DNA of 64,000 nt, from positions 1,984,001-2,048,000 of the forward strand of contig CP064983.1 in NCBI GenBank assembly GCA_016699635.1, given 5' to 3'. The notes under the pieces were generated by a model, which was given only the letters and a program-made list of their open reading frames with translations, searched no databases and had not been told where the DNA came from. The DNA comes from Bacteroidota bacterium (GTDB taxonomy: Bacteria; Bacteroidota; Bacteroidia; AKYH767-A; OLB10). The stretch's first letter is position 1, and every line of letters starts with the position of its first letter. Below are positions 21,790 through 31,234 of this stretch, one piece after another. Both the position numbers and the translations under genes were made by a program.

Positions 21790-21799
21790 TGCAAAAATA

Positions 21800-23869
21800 C
21801 TAAAACTGATACCTTACCTGTAACTTTATTTCACTTCTTTTATTATTATTTATTTCATCAAGCCCTGAGCCAAATGTTTTTTGATTGGTGTAAACAGTCT
21901 GTGCAAAACGGAACCAAACATCTACACCTTTGGTAACTTTATAGCGAAGTGTTACATAATACCGAAACCCACGGTTATAGAATGATGGAATAGAATAAGA
22001 ATAGAGAATGTCGTTTTCAAAAGCATAAATCCTCGAATCGTAGCTGTCTGTATCAAATAATCCATAGCGCACAGAGCCTGAAATAGGCGAGCTAAGCGGT
22101 TTAAATAAAATATCCTGATAAATCATAAATCCTTTTTCATTGGGCTTTTCTTCATAATTAATTCTGACCCATTCAATACGATTTCTGATAGCAACAGCTT
22201 TAGAAATTTTGTAAGTAAGGTTGAAACGATAGTTATCCTGCCTTTTAAACACAAGATAATCTGCAACTGCTGCTGCACTGCTGTTTTCTTCTTTTTGTGT
22301 GCGCCTGTTTCGGAAATAAATTTCAAATTGCCTTGACGGATTCCATGACACCTGCCATAAATATTCATAACCTTTAGAAGGTGCATCGGCACCAAAACGG
22401 AGCCATGGAAATGTAAAACGATCTAAATACCCATTAAAACCCCAGTAGCGATTTGGTCTGATTACAATACCTGCATAAGTTCCTTTTTCATTCCTTGTAG
22501 TACTTGATTCACCAAATCCGCTTGCATAGAGAAAATTAAAGTCACGAGGATAGTTTCTGTTCACTACAGAAACACTAACGGTGGTTCCTAAACTGATGAT
22601 GGCACCATTAACATAAGCAATTGCACCATTATCACTTCTTGAAAATTCTCCGAAGAAATTGATGTTGCGATACAACCAACTGTAGTCAATGCCCACTTTG
22701 GTAAATTGTTTTCCACTGAAGTCAAAACGATTGTAAAGTTGAAACGAGCGTTGCAAAGGTCTGTCGTAACCTGCATGAACTGCTGTTAATCCTGCTGTGA
22801 AATTACGTGTATTGTAACCTGCATTGACACCATACATTTGTTCGCGAATGGTATTTTTGTTTTCAAGTTCGCTTTTGGTGCGATGATAGCCTGATTCGAT
22901 AAACGAAGTAAAAATATCTTGTTGCTCAAGCGTGGTATCTAAAATGCTATTCAGGTTTGCATCTAATTTTCTGTTACTATAAAAAGCATCGGCATTCCAA
23001 TTTCGTTTACCAACAGAAACTGCTACACCTCTTTTAAAACTGGATTCGTTTAGAGAAGTATAAGGCCTAATACCTGTAGAAAATTTACGTACAGCAGCAA
23101 CATCGGGCGACTTACCGAATGACAAACCTGTACATAATGTTAATCCTTGCCCATAAAATAAATCATAATCACCAATAACAGCACGTTTTATAATTCCGAA
23201 ATCACGAATAGCTAAATGTGCAGAGTAATAATCAAAACCATTTCTTTGTGAGCCTTTAAAAAATTCTTCTCCCTGATCTTTTTCTGCTGTTAAATTAAAA
23301 CTGAATCTTTGTTTGTAGCGATACTGATATTGTGTATAAAGTTTCCATGGGCTGCCGGGATAGGCAGGATGAACTTTGTCTGTTGCTGTGCTGTCGCGAA
23401 AGCCTTTTTGTTTTTCGAGATAACGTTGGCCACGAACAATAAGTCTGCTGTTGCCATCAGTAAATATTTTTTTTAAGGTTGCTTTTATGTCTTCTGTATT
23501 TCCAACTGTCACATAAGGTAAAATTTCTTCAATGTCTTCTAACGAAAGAAAGTCTATTGCCTGAAGTTCGTAAAGCGAAATAAATTTTCCTGAAATTTCA
23601 CGGTGTTCAATAATAGCATCTGCCTGCACTTCGCTAAACAATCCCGTCTGCAACAAATCTTCACGTGTAGCTTTATTCAGATTTATTGGGTTGGCAGCTA
23701 ATTGCTGAAGTTGCTCTGTCAGTTCAGTCAGGTCAGCAGACTCATCTGCTGTATTGGCAATGTTTTCAACTTTCTCTTCAATCTTACTGTCATCTTGTGG
23801 TGGCACCACCTGTGCAAGTGTAATGTTGCAGAATAATACTGAAATAAAAAACAGTTGAATTGTTTTCAT
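21800..23869 (-). CDS. Helix-hairpin-helix domain plus outer-membrane beta-barrel protein
   Basis: The 689-residue protein starts with a signal peptide (FFISVLFCNITLAQV). An acidic, helical stretch and a ComEA-like tandem helix-hairpin-helix region follow (about residues 55-120: INLNKATREDLLQTGLFS and ELQAIDFLSLEDIEEILPYV). The remaining ~550 residues are rich in alternating aromatic/polar strands and end KLQVRYQF, with a terminal phenylalanine typical of outer-membrane barrels. HhH folds normally bind DNA without sequence specificity, so their position in the periplasmic part of a barrel is striking. The gene is two bases downstream of the PorV-like gene, which argues for a joint role. Function unknown. 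Confidence 0.75.
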   Translation of the reverse strand: MKTIQLFFISVLFCNITLAQVVPPQDDSKIEEKVENIANTADESADLTELTEQLQQLAANPINLNKATREDLLQTGLFSEVQADAIIEHREISGKFISLYELQAIDFLSLEDIEEILPYVTVGNTEDIKATLKKIFTDGNSRLIVRGQRYLEKQKGFRDSTATDKVHPAYPGSPWKLYTQYQYRYKQRFSFNLTAEKDQGEEFFKGSQRNGFDYYSAHLAIRDFGIIKRAVIGDYDLFYGQGLTLCTGLSFGKSPDVAAVRKFSTGIRPYTSLNESSFKRGVAVSVGKRNWNADAFYSNRKLDANLNSILDTTLEQQDIFTSFIESGYHRTKSELENKNTIREQMYGVNAGYNTRNFTAGLTAVHAGYDRPLQRSFQLYNRFDFSGKQFTKVGIDYSWLYRNINFFGEFSRSDNGAIAYVNGAIISLGTTVSVSVVNRNYPRDFNFLYASGFGESSTTRNEKGTYAGIVIRPNRYWGFNGYLDRFTFPWLRFGADAPSKGYEYLWQVSWNPSRQFEIYFRNRRTQKEENSSAAAVADYLVFKRQDNYRFNLTYKISKAVAIRNRIEWVRINYEEKPNEKGFMIYQDILFKPLSSPISGSVRYGLFDTDSYDSRIYAFENDILYSYSIPSFYNRGFRYYVTLRYKVTKGVDVWFRFAQTVYTNQKTFGSGLDEINNNKRSEIKLQVRYQF

Positions 23870-23871
23870 AA

Positions 23872-24690
23872 TTAAAAAGCATAACGCAAAGCCAACCCCG
23901 GACTGTAACCTAAAGGTTCAAAATAACCTGAAGTAAAGTCAGCATAAAATTGTGAAAATTTTAATCCGAAACCAAATGTAAGCTGAACTGGTTCTGTACT
24001 CACGCCACCACGAACATACAATGCCTTAACAGGATGATATTCCAGTGCAATTTTATAAGTTTCTTTTCTGTCAATTGATTTAAAAATTTCTGCTGCTGCC
24101 AGAACTTTTTCGGAAAAGGAATAGCTGATACCTGCCTTGATGATTACAGGAATTCGCTCATCATCATAATCGGTAAGTTTTACATGCAGTGGATTAAAAA
24201 TGTGTACACCTGCTTTTAGTTTGTTAAACTCTGCAAGCACACCACCTTCAATGGTGAAGGATGATTTGTTTCCATAACCTTCGTCAATGTGCGTGTTAAG
24301 ATAATCAACCTGAACACCGGCACTGAAAACAGGACTTAGTTTTTTTGCAAAAGCAAGGCCGATTTTATTCTGATTAAAAAGTTTGTATCCATAACGGTTT
24401 ACACTCAATGCAAACACACCTTTGTTAGATGCTAGAGGCAAAGCAAAAGCCGCAGATAATGTGTTGAGTTCTTTCATGCCAAAGCGGTTTTGAATAGCCA
24501 AGCCTGCTTCAGGTTTTTCTAACATTGACAGACAAGCCTGATTGTTGAATGCAGCGAATACATCATTAAAAGTAACAGCAGCATCGCTCATTGCAGAGGC
24601 GCGTGCACCTCCTGATGTAAGATAGGTTTGAGCAGATACACTGCTGAAACAGAAAAGAAGAATGGCCAGTATTGTTGGCTTCATAAGCAT
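23872..24690 (-). CDS. PorV/PorQ-like outer-membrane beta-barrel protein
   Basis: A 272-residue protein with a signal peptide (ILAILLFCFSSVSAQ), then YLTSGGARASAMSDAAVTF followed by FAAFNNQACLSML. This glycine-rich opening is typical of the PorV/PorQ and FadL-like barrel group, in which it forms the N-terminal strand and hatch. The rest shows repeated amphipathic strands and ends LALRYAF, a barrel terminus. PorV and PorQ help T9SS attach cargo to the surface, but many paralogues exist and I cannot assign this one. It heads an operon with the HhH-barrel gene. Two ATG codons (24690 and 24684) are possible. Confidence 0.72.
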   Translation of the reverse strand: MLMKPTILAILLFCFSSVSAQTYLTSGGARASAMSDAAVTFNDVFAAFNNQACLSMLEKPEAGLAIQNRFGMKELNTLSAAFALPLASNKGVFALSVNRYGYKLFNQNKIGLAFAKKLSPVFSAGVQVDYLNTHIDEGYGNKSSFTIEGGVLAEFNKLKAGVHIFNPLHVKLTDYDDERIPVIIKAGISYSFSEKVLAAAEIFKSIDRKETYKIALEYHPVKALYVRGGVSTEPVQLTFGFGLKFSQFYADFTSGYFEPLGYSPGLALRYAF

Positions 24691-24703
24691 GTTTTGACGA
24701 ACT

Positions 24704-24734
24704 CAAACATAGGGCAAATAAAATTATAATGCAA
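24704..24734 (-). promoter_or_regulatory. Promoter of the PorV-like/HhH-barrel operon
   Basis: On the minus strand a TTG is followed by 20 bases and then TATGTTTG (24704-24711), matching the Bacteroidota TTG-N17-23-TAnnTTTG pattern. The -7 box is 13 bases upstream of the ATG. Confidence 0.6.
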
Positions 24735-24867
24735 CTAAAAATATTTCAATGAGTAAATTTTTGTCACATTTGACTTTATTACTATTTGTATTAAGTTTAT
24801 TCAGTTATCGGAAACAGGAAAGGAACCACCTTCATAAGGGAGTATGAAAAATTTGTTGTAATACATA

Positions 24868-24898
24868 TTGTTTTTGTACATATAATGGTGTAATTTTG
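24868..24898 (+). promoter_or_regulatory. Promoter of the small T9SS cargo gene
   Basis: TTG at 24868-24870, a 20-base spacer, then TAATTTTG at 24891-24898, a good match to TTG-N17-23-TAnnTTTG. The ATG is 17 bases downstream. Confidence 0.65.
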
Positions 24899-24915
24899 AA
24901 AATCAGTTATCCTTT

Positions 24916-25725
24916 ATGAAGACTATTACTTATTGTTTTGCCATCATTGTTTTTTCCTGTAACATGACATTTGCACAAAATTGTGATTTGTTATGTGATG
25001 GTGATTTTGAAAATCCAACTGTTATTTCATCACCACACCTTGTCAATTATAAGACAATTGAATGTTGGAAAACTACTGCAAGTGACAGTATCTTGGAGTT
25101 TTGGGATCTCGGATTTAATGGTGTGCCTTCATTTTCCGGTAATCAATTTTTAGAAATAAATGCAAATGAGGTTGCCAGTATTTATCAGGATGTTTATTTA
25201 ACAGCAGGAGATGTAATAACATTGCATTTTGCACATCGTGCTCGTGTCGGCATTGATACACTTGGGGTTTCAGTTTCTTTTCAAAATAATACACCTGTAA
25301 TTTTAGGATATTATGCAGACGATGATTTAGTATGGGGCTATTATACAGAACAATATACTGTACCTGCTACAGGACAATATAGAATCAGTTTTATATCAGT
25401 CTCTAATTTTTATAATGTACCAACTTTAGGAAATTTTATAGATGCAGTTGAGGTTTGTTTATCACCTGTTGGATTTGCTGAAGTTAATTTACAAGAAACA
25501 TTTTTAATTTCTTCCCAAAAGAGCACATTGAAAATAGACTTTACATCTCAATTAAAAGGAGAAGGCATTTTAACAGTATTTGATTTGCAGGGGAAAGAAG
25601 TATTTAGAATTTCAGTAGATAATTCAAGAAAGCAAATTGCCACAGCTCCATTGAATAGTGGAATTTATACTGTTCAATTGATTCAGGGGAGATCAATAAC
25701 AGCTAAAAAAGTTTTGATTAATTAA
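24916..25725 (+). CDS. Secreted protein with jelly-roll domain and T9SS type A sorting domain
   Basis: A 269-residue protein with a signal peptide ending TFAQ, then a beta-rich domain (about residues 22-175: DLLCDGDFENP, GNQFLEINAN, FAHRARVGIDTLGVSV). This resembles the galactose-binding/DUF642-type jelly roll seen in many secreted Bacteroidota proteins. The C-terminal ~70 residues (ISSQKSTLKIDFTS; LTVFDLQGKEVF; NSGIYTVQLIQG) form a T9SS type A sorting domain, lacking the usual YPNP start. It is expected on the surface or released. It has its own promoter and its stop overlaps the converging methyltransferase stop. No enzyme motif is seen. Confidence 0.75.
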   Translation: MKTITYCFAIIVFSCNMTFAQNCDLLCDGDFENPTVISSPHLVNYKTIECWKTTASDSILEFWDLGFNGVPSFSGNQFLEINANEVASIYQDVYLTAGDVITLHFAHRARVGIDTLGVSVSFQNNTPVILGYYADDDLVWGYYTEQYTVPATGQYRISFISVSNFYNVPTLGNFIDAVEVCLSPVGFAEVNLQETFLISSQKSTLKIDFTSQLKGEGILTVFDLQGKEVFRISVDNSRKQIATAPLNSGIYTVQLIQGRSITAKKVLIN

Positions 25726-26455
25726 CGAGGTTTTTCTGCAACTATAATTACAGAACCTGCAATTTCTTTAGCAATAGGTATTTTTTCAACTACCTGACCA
25801 ATACCACTCACCAATGAAATTAAAAATGATGGCACTACAGGATGTAAAAAATCATAAGGAAAAATATTAATCTGATTAAATCCTTTTTGTTCAAGCAACT
25901 TACTAAAGTTCCATCGGTTGATAGCAGTTTCATCCGGTGAATCACCAAGCCATTTTTTAATGAATGGAATATTTTTCTGAACAAAAATCTGCGGATTAAT
26001 CATGTTAGGCTCAAGAAACCATACAGTAGCCCGGTTTTAATACTCTTAAAATTTCATTCAGCGATCGTTCAAATTCTAAGTGATGTAATACTGAACTTCC
26101 GAATACTACATCAAATGTATTTGCATCAAATTGTAGTTTCATGGCATCTGCCAACACAAACTCTACTGCGGGATATTTCTCTTTTGCAACATTTAGTAAT
26201 TCAGGTGAAAGGTCAGTTGCAATAATTTTAGCACCTGTACGCTGATAAAATTTGCCTGAAAAAAGTCCTGTTCCACAACCTATTTCTAATACTGTGCTGC
26301 TTTTTATCTGCGAGTGAATATTTGGCTATTAAATCTGCACGTCTGTCAGCTCTAACCTTTCCCGCAGGACTGTCCCAGTTCCATATTGCTTCTGCACCAC
26401 CCTCAAGTAGTTTTTTGCCGTGTTCTAATTCGTTTGAAATTCTATCACTCATCAA
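25722..26455 (-). CDS. Class I SAM-dependent methyltransferase (two frameshifts)
   Basis: Three reading-frame pieces join into one protein of about 245 residues. The N-terminal part (MSDRISNELEHGKKLLEGG) is followed, after removing one base from the T5 run at 26301-26305, by the SAM motif VLEIGCGTGLFSGKF. Then come IIATDLSPELL and FDVVFGSSVLHHLE (motif I to IV of the fold). A second shift near 26025-26030 leads to TVWFLEPNMINP and the C-terminal region. The substrate is unknown. It lies 27 bases downstream of the GT39-like gene at the end of a leftward run, which suggests a role in modifying lipids or glycans, but this is inference. Confidence 0.78.
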
Positions 26456-26482
26456 TATTTTATTTCATATAGGTAAGAAGGC

Positions 26483-28120
26483 TCACCTAGTTCCAACCTG
26501 CTTCACTAATTTTAATTTATCAGGATATTTTTGTCCAACAGGCCCCATCATTCTATGCAATGTGTTGATGACATAGCCGTCATTCTTTTTTGGATTTCGC
26601 CTTAAACTTGCAATTAACACATGCGTTACTTTATTTTCTTTTAACAATGCAAGAACAGAGTCAGGGTCAGTGCTTGGTACTGTATATATCGGATAAAATG
26701 ATTTGCCTTTGGAATAGATAAATGACATAGGTGCTTTTCGTGAAACAACATAAGCAGATTCAGGGAGACTGTCACCGCAATAACGACTTAATTTTAAAAA
26801 GTTTGTCCAATCTTCGGTATATCCGTAATAAATATCACCACCCATATTCTTTTTTAATATCGGTAAATTGGTTACAGACTTATCAACAGTTTTCATCAGA
26901 CTACTCATTATTATAATGATACTAACAATAAGAAAAATTGAACTGCGTAGTGCGGGAGTGTTTTGAAAAGCATAGTATAGTCCATAAAAAATAATCATCA
27001 GAATAAATGGCACGTAAACTAAAACCATTCTTGGTTGATCCCATGAGGTTTGTAAAACAAAGAAGGTCAATCCTGCCATCAACAATACATACAGAAATGT
27101 AAATTGCATGATTTTGTTTTTATTCTTGAAAATGAAATACAAACCAATGCCAACAAAAACAAATGTAATCAACACTAGACCTGCATTGGTTTTGGTATTG
27201 TCCGGTGAAACAAATCCCAAAATCTGATAAAGCCTTTTACCAATATAAATACTTGTATTAGAAAAAAGTCTGTCAACAAATCCGCCAAAATCATCTACCC
27301 CTTTTGATGCATTGTAAGGGTCTTTCTGAATTAAAATCTGATACTGATTACTGAATTGATTTTGTGAACCCCAGATAAATGATTTAATAACTTCAAAAAT
27401 GCCACGCACTACAACAAAAGAACCAAAGGCATAAGCTAATTTTTTAAAATCGCGATTGAGGACAAAATATAATGCTACTGCAGCAATTGCACCTACAGTT
27501 ATATTTTTTGTTAGTGACAACAAAGTAAGAATAATTCCAAAAACCAAATATTTAGCAATGGGTATGTTATCTTCTTTAGAGGCACTAAGAATAGGCCGTA
27601 TAACAATAAATAGCAATGCTTGTAAAAAGCAAAAGAAAGCCTCGGAGTAGGTTTGGCTGGCAAAGTATAAGAAGTAGCTATTAATTCCGGTAAAAATTAA
27701 AACTGCAAACAATATAGTGTAAGGTATTAGTTTGCGAAATGCATAATACATTGCAGTTAAATTCAACAAACTAAATAAAATAGAAAGTGATTTGAGAATA
27801 GGTAAGTTAATACCCCAAATGCCAACCGGCAAGCTTAAAAAAATCGGGTAGAGTGGCGCTTTAGTACTGTAATAACTACTAAAATCTTTGGTAAGCTTAA
27901 ATGCACCTTCAATATAATCAGAGTCGTCATTTCCTTCACTCATCTTTATGTCGAAGAGTAAAACTGAAAAAATCAATGATACAAGCAATAATGAAAAAAA
28001 TATTATAGTTTCATTTTTCTGTAAAAAATTCTCAAGTTTTATTAAAGTAGTTTCTCTTGATGGTTTATTGACAGTTTTGGTGCTACTTTTTTTAGCAACA
28101 ACTTCTTTGTTTTTTTTCAT
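26483..28120 (-). CDS. Polytopic membrane glycosyltransferase, GT39/ArnT-like
   Basis: A 545-residue protein with a lysine-rich cytoplasmic N-terminus (about 38 residues), then about ten or eleven hydrophobic segments between residues 40 and 420, and a soluble C-terminal domain. The first loop has DDSDYIEGAFKLTKDF, with acidic residues in the place where PMT/GT39 enzymes such as ArnT hold their catalytic Asp. Such enzymes move sugars from polyprenyl-phosphate donors to proteins or lipid A on the outer side of the inner membrane. The acceptor cannot be told. It lies between fsa and the methyltransferase gene with short gaps. Confidence 0.72.
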   Translation of the reverse strand: MKKNKEVVAKKSSTKTVNKPSRETTLIKLENFLQKNETIIFFSLLLVSLIFSVLLFDIKMSEGNDDSDYIEGAFKLTKDFSSYYSTKAPLYPIFLSLPVGIWGINLPILKSLSILFSLLNLTAMYYAFRKLIPYTILFAVLIFTGINSYFLYFASQTYSEAFFCFLQALLFIVIRPILSASKEDNIPIAKYLVFGIILTLLSLTKNITVGAIAAVALYFVLNRDFKKLAYAFGSFVVVRGIFEVIKSFIWGSQNQFSNQYQILIQKDPYNASKGVDDFGGFVDRLFSNTSIYIGKRLYQILGFVSPDNTKTNAGLVLITFVFVGIGLYFIFKNKNKIMQFTFLYVLLMAGLTFFVLQTSWDQPRMVLVYVPFILMIIFYGLYYAFQNTPALRSSIFLIVSIIIIMSSLMKTVDKSVTNLPILKKNMGGDIYYGYTEDWTNFLKLSRYCGDSLPESAYVVSRKAPMSFIYSKGKSFYPIYTVPSTDPDSVLALLKENKVTHVLIASLRRNPKKNDGYVINTLHRMMGPVGQKYPDKLKLVKQVGTR

Positions 28121-28134
28121 TTCAATGAAAGTTA

Positions 28135-28788
28135 TTACACAAACTTCTTTGCATCAGCAAGAAACTTTTCAAGTCCGATGTCTGTCAATGGATGTTTCAA
28201 TAAATCGGTAATAGCATTTAATGGGCATGTGGCTACATCAGCGCCTAACTTTGCACAGTTGATGATGTGCATGGCATGGCGTATGCTGGCAGCAAGAATC
28301 TGTGTCTGAAAACCATAGTTGTCGTAAATCTGACGGATTTCACTAATCAGTTGTAAACCATCGGTACTCACATCATCCAAGCGGCCAATAAATGGCGAAA
28401 CATAGGTGGCACCTGCCTTGGCTGCAAGCAATGCCTGTCCCGCTGAAAAAACTAAAGTGCAATTGGTCTTTATTCCTTTTGAAGTAAAATAGTGAATGGC
28501 TTTTATTCCATCTTTTATCATCGGTACTTTAACAATTATCTGCTCGTGCAACTTAGCTAATTCTTCGCCTTCGGCAACAATGCCGTCATAGTTGGTGGCA
28601 ATAACTTCTGCACTGATGTCGCCTTTTACAATATTACAGATGTCAACATAATGTTTCATCACTGCAGCGTTACTTTTTATTCCTTCCTTAGCCATCAGTG
28701 ATGGGTTGGTTGTTACACCATCAAGTACGCCTAAGTCATTTGCTTCTTTTATTTGTGCCAGATTGGCTGTGTCTATAAAAAATTTCAT
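28135..28788 (-). CDS. fsa: Fructose-6-phosphate aldolase / small transaldolase
   Basis: A 217-residue protein of the short TalC/FSA subfamily. It shows MKFFIDTANLAQI, GVTTNPSLMAKEG and the Schiff-base lysine region IIVKVPMIKDG (about residues 83-93), plus TLVFSAGQALLAAKAGATYVS and the C-terminal DVATCPL. Enzymes in this group act as transaldolase or fructose-6-phosphate aldolase; the two activities are not separable by eye. Cytoplasmic sugar metabolism. It is 24 bases downstream of adk. Confidence 0.92.
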   Translation of the reverse strand: MKFFIDTANLAQIKEANDLGVLDGVTTNPSLMAKEGIKSNAAVMKHYVDICNIVKGDISAEVIATNYDGIVAEGEELAKLHEQIIVKVPMIKDGIKAIHYFTSKGIKTNCTLVFSAGQALLAAKAGATYVSPFIGRLDDVSTDGLQLISEIRQIYDNYGFQTQILAASIRHAMHIINCAKLGADVATCPLNAITDLLKHPLTDIGLEKFLADAKKFV

Positions 28789-28812
28789 TTTGTATTTTGT
28801 TTGATATAAGTG

Positions 28813-29382
28813 TTACTTATCTATTGCTTTACACAACAGACTAAAAATTTCGTCAATACTTCCAATGCCGTTTATGCCGTAATATTTTTTTTGCATACGG
28901 TAGTATTCTGCTACAGGTGCAGTCTTATTGTTGTATTCGTTAATTCGCTTTTTAATTATTTCAGGATTCTGATCATCAGGGCGACCGGAATCTTTGCCAC
29001 GTAGCAATAGTCGCTTCGATAATTCAGCTTCCGTTACTTCTAATGCAAGCATCATTTTAATTGAAGTGTTTTTTTGCTTTAATAAATTATCGAGTGCTGC
29101 TGCCTGTGCCGTTGTGCGAGGGAAGCCATCAAAAATAAATCCTTTGGCAGTTGGGTTGGCATCAAGTTTTGATTCTATCATTCCTATAACTACTTCATCG
29201 GGAACTAATACACCCTGGTCCATCAGTTTTTTTGCTTCAAGACCCAATTTAGTTTGTCCGGCAATTTCGTTTCGCAACAAATCGCCTGTTGATAAATGTA
29301 TGAGGCCATATTGCTGAATAAGTTTTTCTGACTGTGTTCCTTTGCCTGCACCCGGAGGACCAAATAATACAATGTTGAGCAT
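28813..29382 (-). CDS. adk: Adenylate kinase
   Basis: A 189-residue enzyme that converts ATP plus AMP to two ADP. It has the P-loop LFGPPGAGKGTQSEKL at the N-terminus, the AMP-binding LSTGDLLR and GFPRTTAQA motifs, and the LID-start RLLLRGKDSGRPDDQNPE. The LID is the short form without a zinc finger, which is usual in this phylum. Adenylate kinase is essential. It follows hpt by about 60 bases, with fsa next. Confidence 0.97.
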   Translation of the reverse strand: MLNIVLFGPPGAGKGTQSEKLIQQYGLIHLSTGDLLRNEIAGQTKLGLEAKKLMDQGVLVPDEVVIGMIESKLDANPTAKGFIFDGFPRTTAQAAALDNLLKQKNTSIKMMLALEVTEAELSKRLLLRGKDSGRPDDQNPEIIKKRINEYNNKTAPVAEYYRMQKKYYGINGIGSIDEIFSLLCKAIDK

Positions 29383-29441
29383 GATAAAAAATAAATTAAA
29401 GAGGGTTTGGTGATGAATTTCTCATTTCGTTTTATTCGATA

Positions 29442-29984
29442 TTATGATTTTAGAACATAAATATCCTGAAGATTTCGTCCGTAGCCATCATAGTCTAAGC
29501 CATAGCCTACAACAAATGCAGGTGGAATTTCAAACCCTGCATAGTCAACTGTAACTTTTTTCTTTAATGCCTGTGGTTTAAAAAGTAATGTTGCCAATTT
29601 AACCGATGCCGGTTGATGTTTTGCTATTTCCTGCATCAGATATGAAACTGTCTCGCCTGTATCAACTATATCTTCAACAATAATAACATGCCTGTTGTTT
29701 ATATTCCCTGAAAGACCAACTACATTTTTCATCTGCCCGGTAGATTCTGTGCCGCTATATGATGATACTCTGATAAAAGAAATTTCGCATGGAGTCTCAA
29801 TGTTACGGAATAGATCGGCCATAAAAAGAAAGGCACCGTTAAGCACACCAATAAATACAGGGTTTTTGTCTTTGTATTCAGCATTCAGGTCGCGTGCAAT
29901 TTCCAGAATTCTGGTTTCGATTTGCTTTCGCGGAATCATGATTGTGAATGTTTTATCAAGTATGGTAACTTCGCTCATTGCCAC
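29442..29984 (-). CDS. hpt: Hypoxanthine phosphoribosyltransferase
   Basis: A 180-residue purine-salvage enzyme that joins hypoxanthine or guanine to PRPP. It carries the PRPP loop in VIIVEDIVDTGETVSYL (about residues 96-112), the VFIGVLNGAFLFMADL segment and YGLDYDGYGRNL near the end, all standard for the family. The start may be the first ATG (29984) or the one six bases on (MSEVTIL). It diverges from purK, also a purine gene, with 120 bases between them. Confidence 0.95.
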   Translation of the reverse strand: MAMSEVTILDKTFTIMIPRKQIETRILEIARDLNAEYKDKNPVFIGVLNGAFLFMADLFRNIETPCEISFIRVSSYSGTESTGQMKNVVGLSGNINNRHVIIVEDIVDTGETVSYLMQEIAKHQPASVKLATLLFKPQALKKKVTVDYAGFEIPPAFVVGYGLDYDGYGRNLQDIYVLKS

Positions 29985-30051
29985 TTTTTTGGGTGCGGCT
30001 AAAGTAAAAATAAATTCCCTATTACTGACGGGGTTTCTCTTCTTAGCTTAA

Positions 30052-30084
30052 TTTGTTTTCATTGCCACAGGTTCTTTATTTTTG
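30052..30084 (+). promoter_or_regulatory. Promoter of purK
   Basis: TTTG at 30052-30055, a 21-base spacer, then TATTTTTG at 30077-30084: a full match to the Bacteroidota promoter pattern, 20 bases upstream of the ATG. Confidence 0.7.
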
Positions 30085-30104
30085 TTTAATAAATAGCGTT
30101 AATT

Positions 30105-31234
30105 ATGAATGCGTTCAATCCCAATATAGTTATAGGTGTTTTAGGTGGTGGCCAGCTTGGCAGAATGTTATTGCAAAAAGCGGCAGATTACAATCTTTCT
30201 ATTCATATACTTGATCCTGATGAGGCTGCACCTTGCCGCTATATGTGTAAAACATTTGAGCATGGCGATTTTCGCGATTATCAGGCTGTCATGGCCTTTG
30301 GTAATGATTGTGATATTATTACCATTGAAATTGAACATGTAAACATAGAAGCATTATACGAACTGGAAAAGTTGGGAAAAAGGTGTATCCTCAACCACAT
30401 ATTCTTGAAATGGTTCAGGATAAAGGACTTCAGAAAGAATTTTATCAGAAGAATAATTTACCTACAGCGCCATTTTATTTAGTAGAAAAACCGGAACAGA
30501 TAAAGCCGGAGTTTCCATTTGTTCAAAAACTGCGCAAAGGTGGTTATGATGGTAAAGGTGTTTTGGTTGTTAAAGATGCAGATGGCATGAGTCAGTTGTT
30601 TCAGGCACCAAGTGTAATTGAGAATAAAGTAGTTATTGAAGCAGAAATTGCTGTAATTACAGCAAGAAATAATTCGGGAGAAATAAAATCATTTCCAGTA
30701 GTTGAAATGCAGTTTAATGCAGAAGCCAATTTGGTTGAATTACTTTTTTCTCCATCAAAAACTTCAGCCGTCATACAACAGAAAGCAGTTTCGATTGCAG
30801 AAGATTTAATCAGTAAACTGAACATGGTTGGGCTGCTTGCTGTAGAAATGTTTGTTACAAAAGATGGACAAGTGCTGATTAATGAAATTGCACCACGACC
30901 ACACAATAGCGGACATCATACCATAGAAGCAAATCATACTTCGCAATTCGAGCAACATTTAAGAGCAATTCTTAATTTACCACTTGGTAACTCATCAACT
31001 ATTTTGCCTGCAGCAATGATTAACCTGTTAGGTGATAAAGATTCTAATGGTAGGGCGATTTATTCAGGTGTGCAAGATGCATTAAATGCAGGTGATGTGC
31101 ACATTCATTTATATGGTAAGAAAATCACTAAACCTTATCGTAAAATGGGACATGTAACTGTAACGGCAGCTACTGTTGACGAGGCAATTTTAAATGCACA
31201 AAAAATTCAATCGCAGTTAAAAGTAATCAGTTGA
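30105..31234 (+). CDS. purK: N5-carboxyaminoimidazole ribonucleotide synthase (frameshift near 30379)
   Basis: PurK is the ATP-grasp ligase that carboxylates AIR in purine synthesis. The two frames join at an A5 run (30377-30381). Adding one A gives the continuous reading LEKLGKKVYPQPHILEM and a protein of about 377 residues, normal for the family. The N-terminus has the dinucleotide-like motif VIGVLGGGQLGRMLLQKA. The ATP-grasp core shows FVQKLRKGGYDGKGV and AVEMFVTKDGQVLINEIAPRPHNSGHHT. It has its own promoter, diverges from hpt and overlaps the converging regulator gene by eight bases at the stops. Confidence 0.94.

Noticed and set aside
26322..26576. Plus-strand frame opposite the methyltransferase start
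   Set aside because: It lies opposite the SAM-binding region of the methyltransferase and has no recognisable domain.
29695..30051. Plus-strand frame opposite hpt
   Set aside because: Overlaps the PRPP motif of hpt; composition of a shadow frame.
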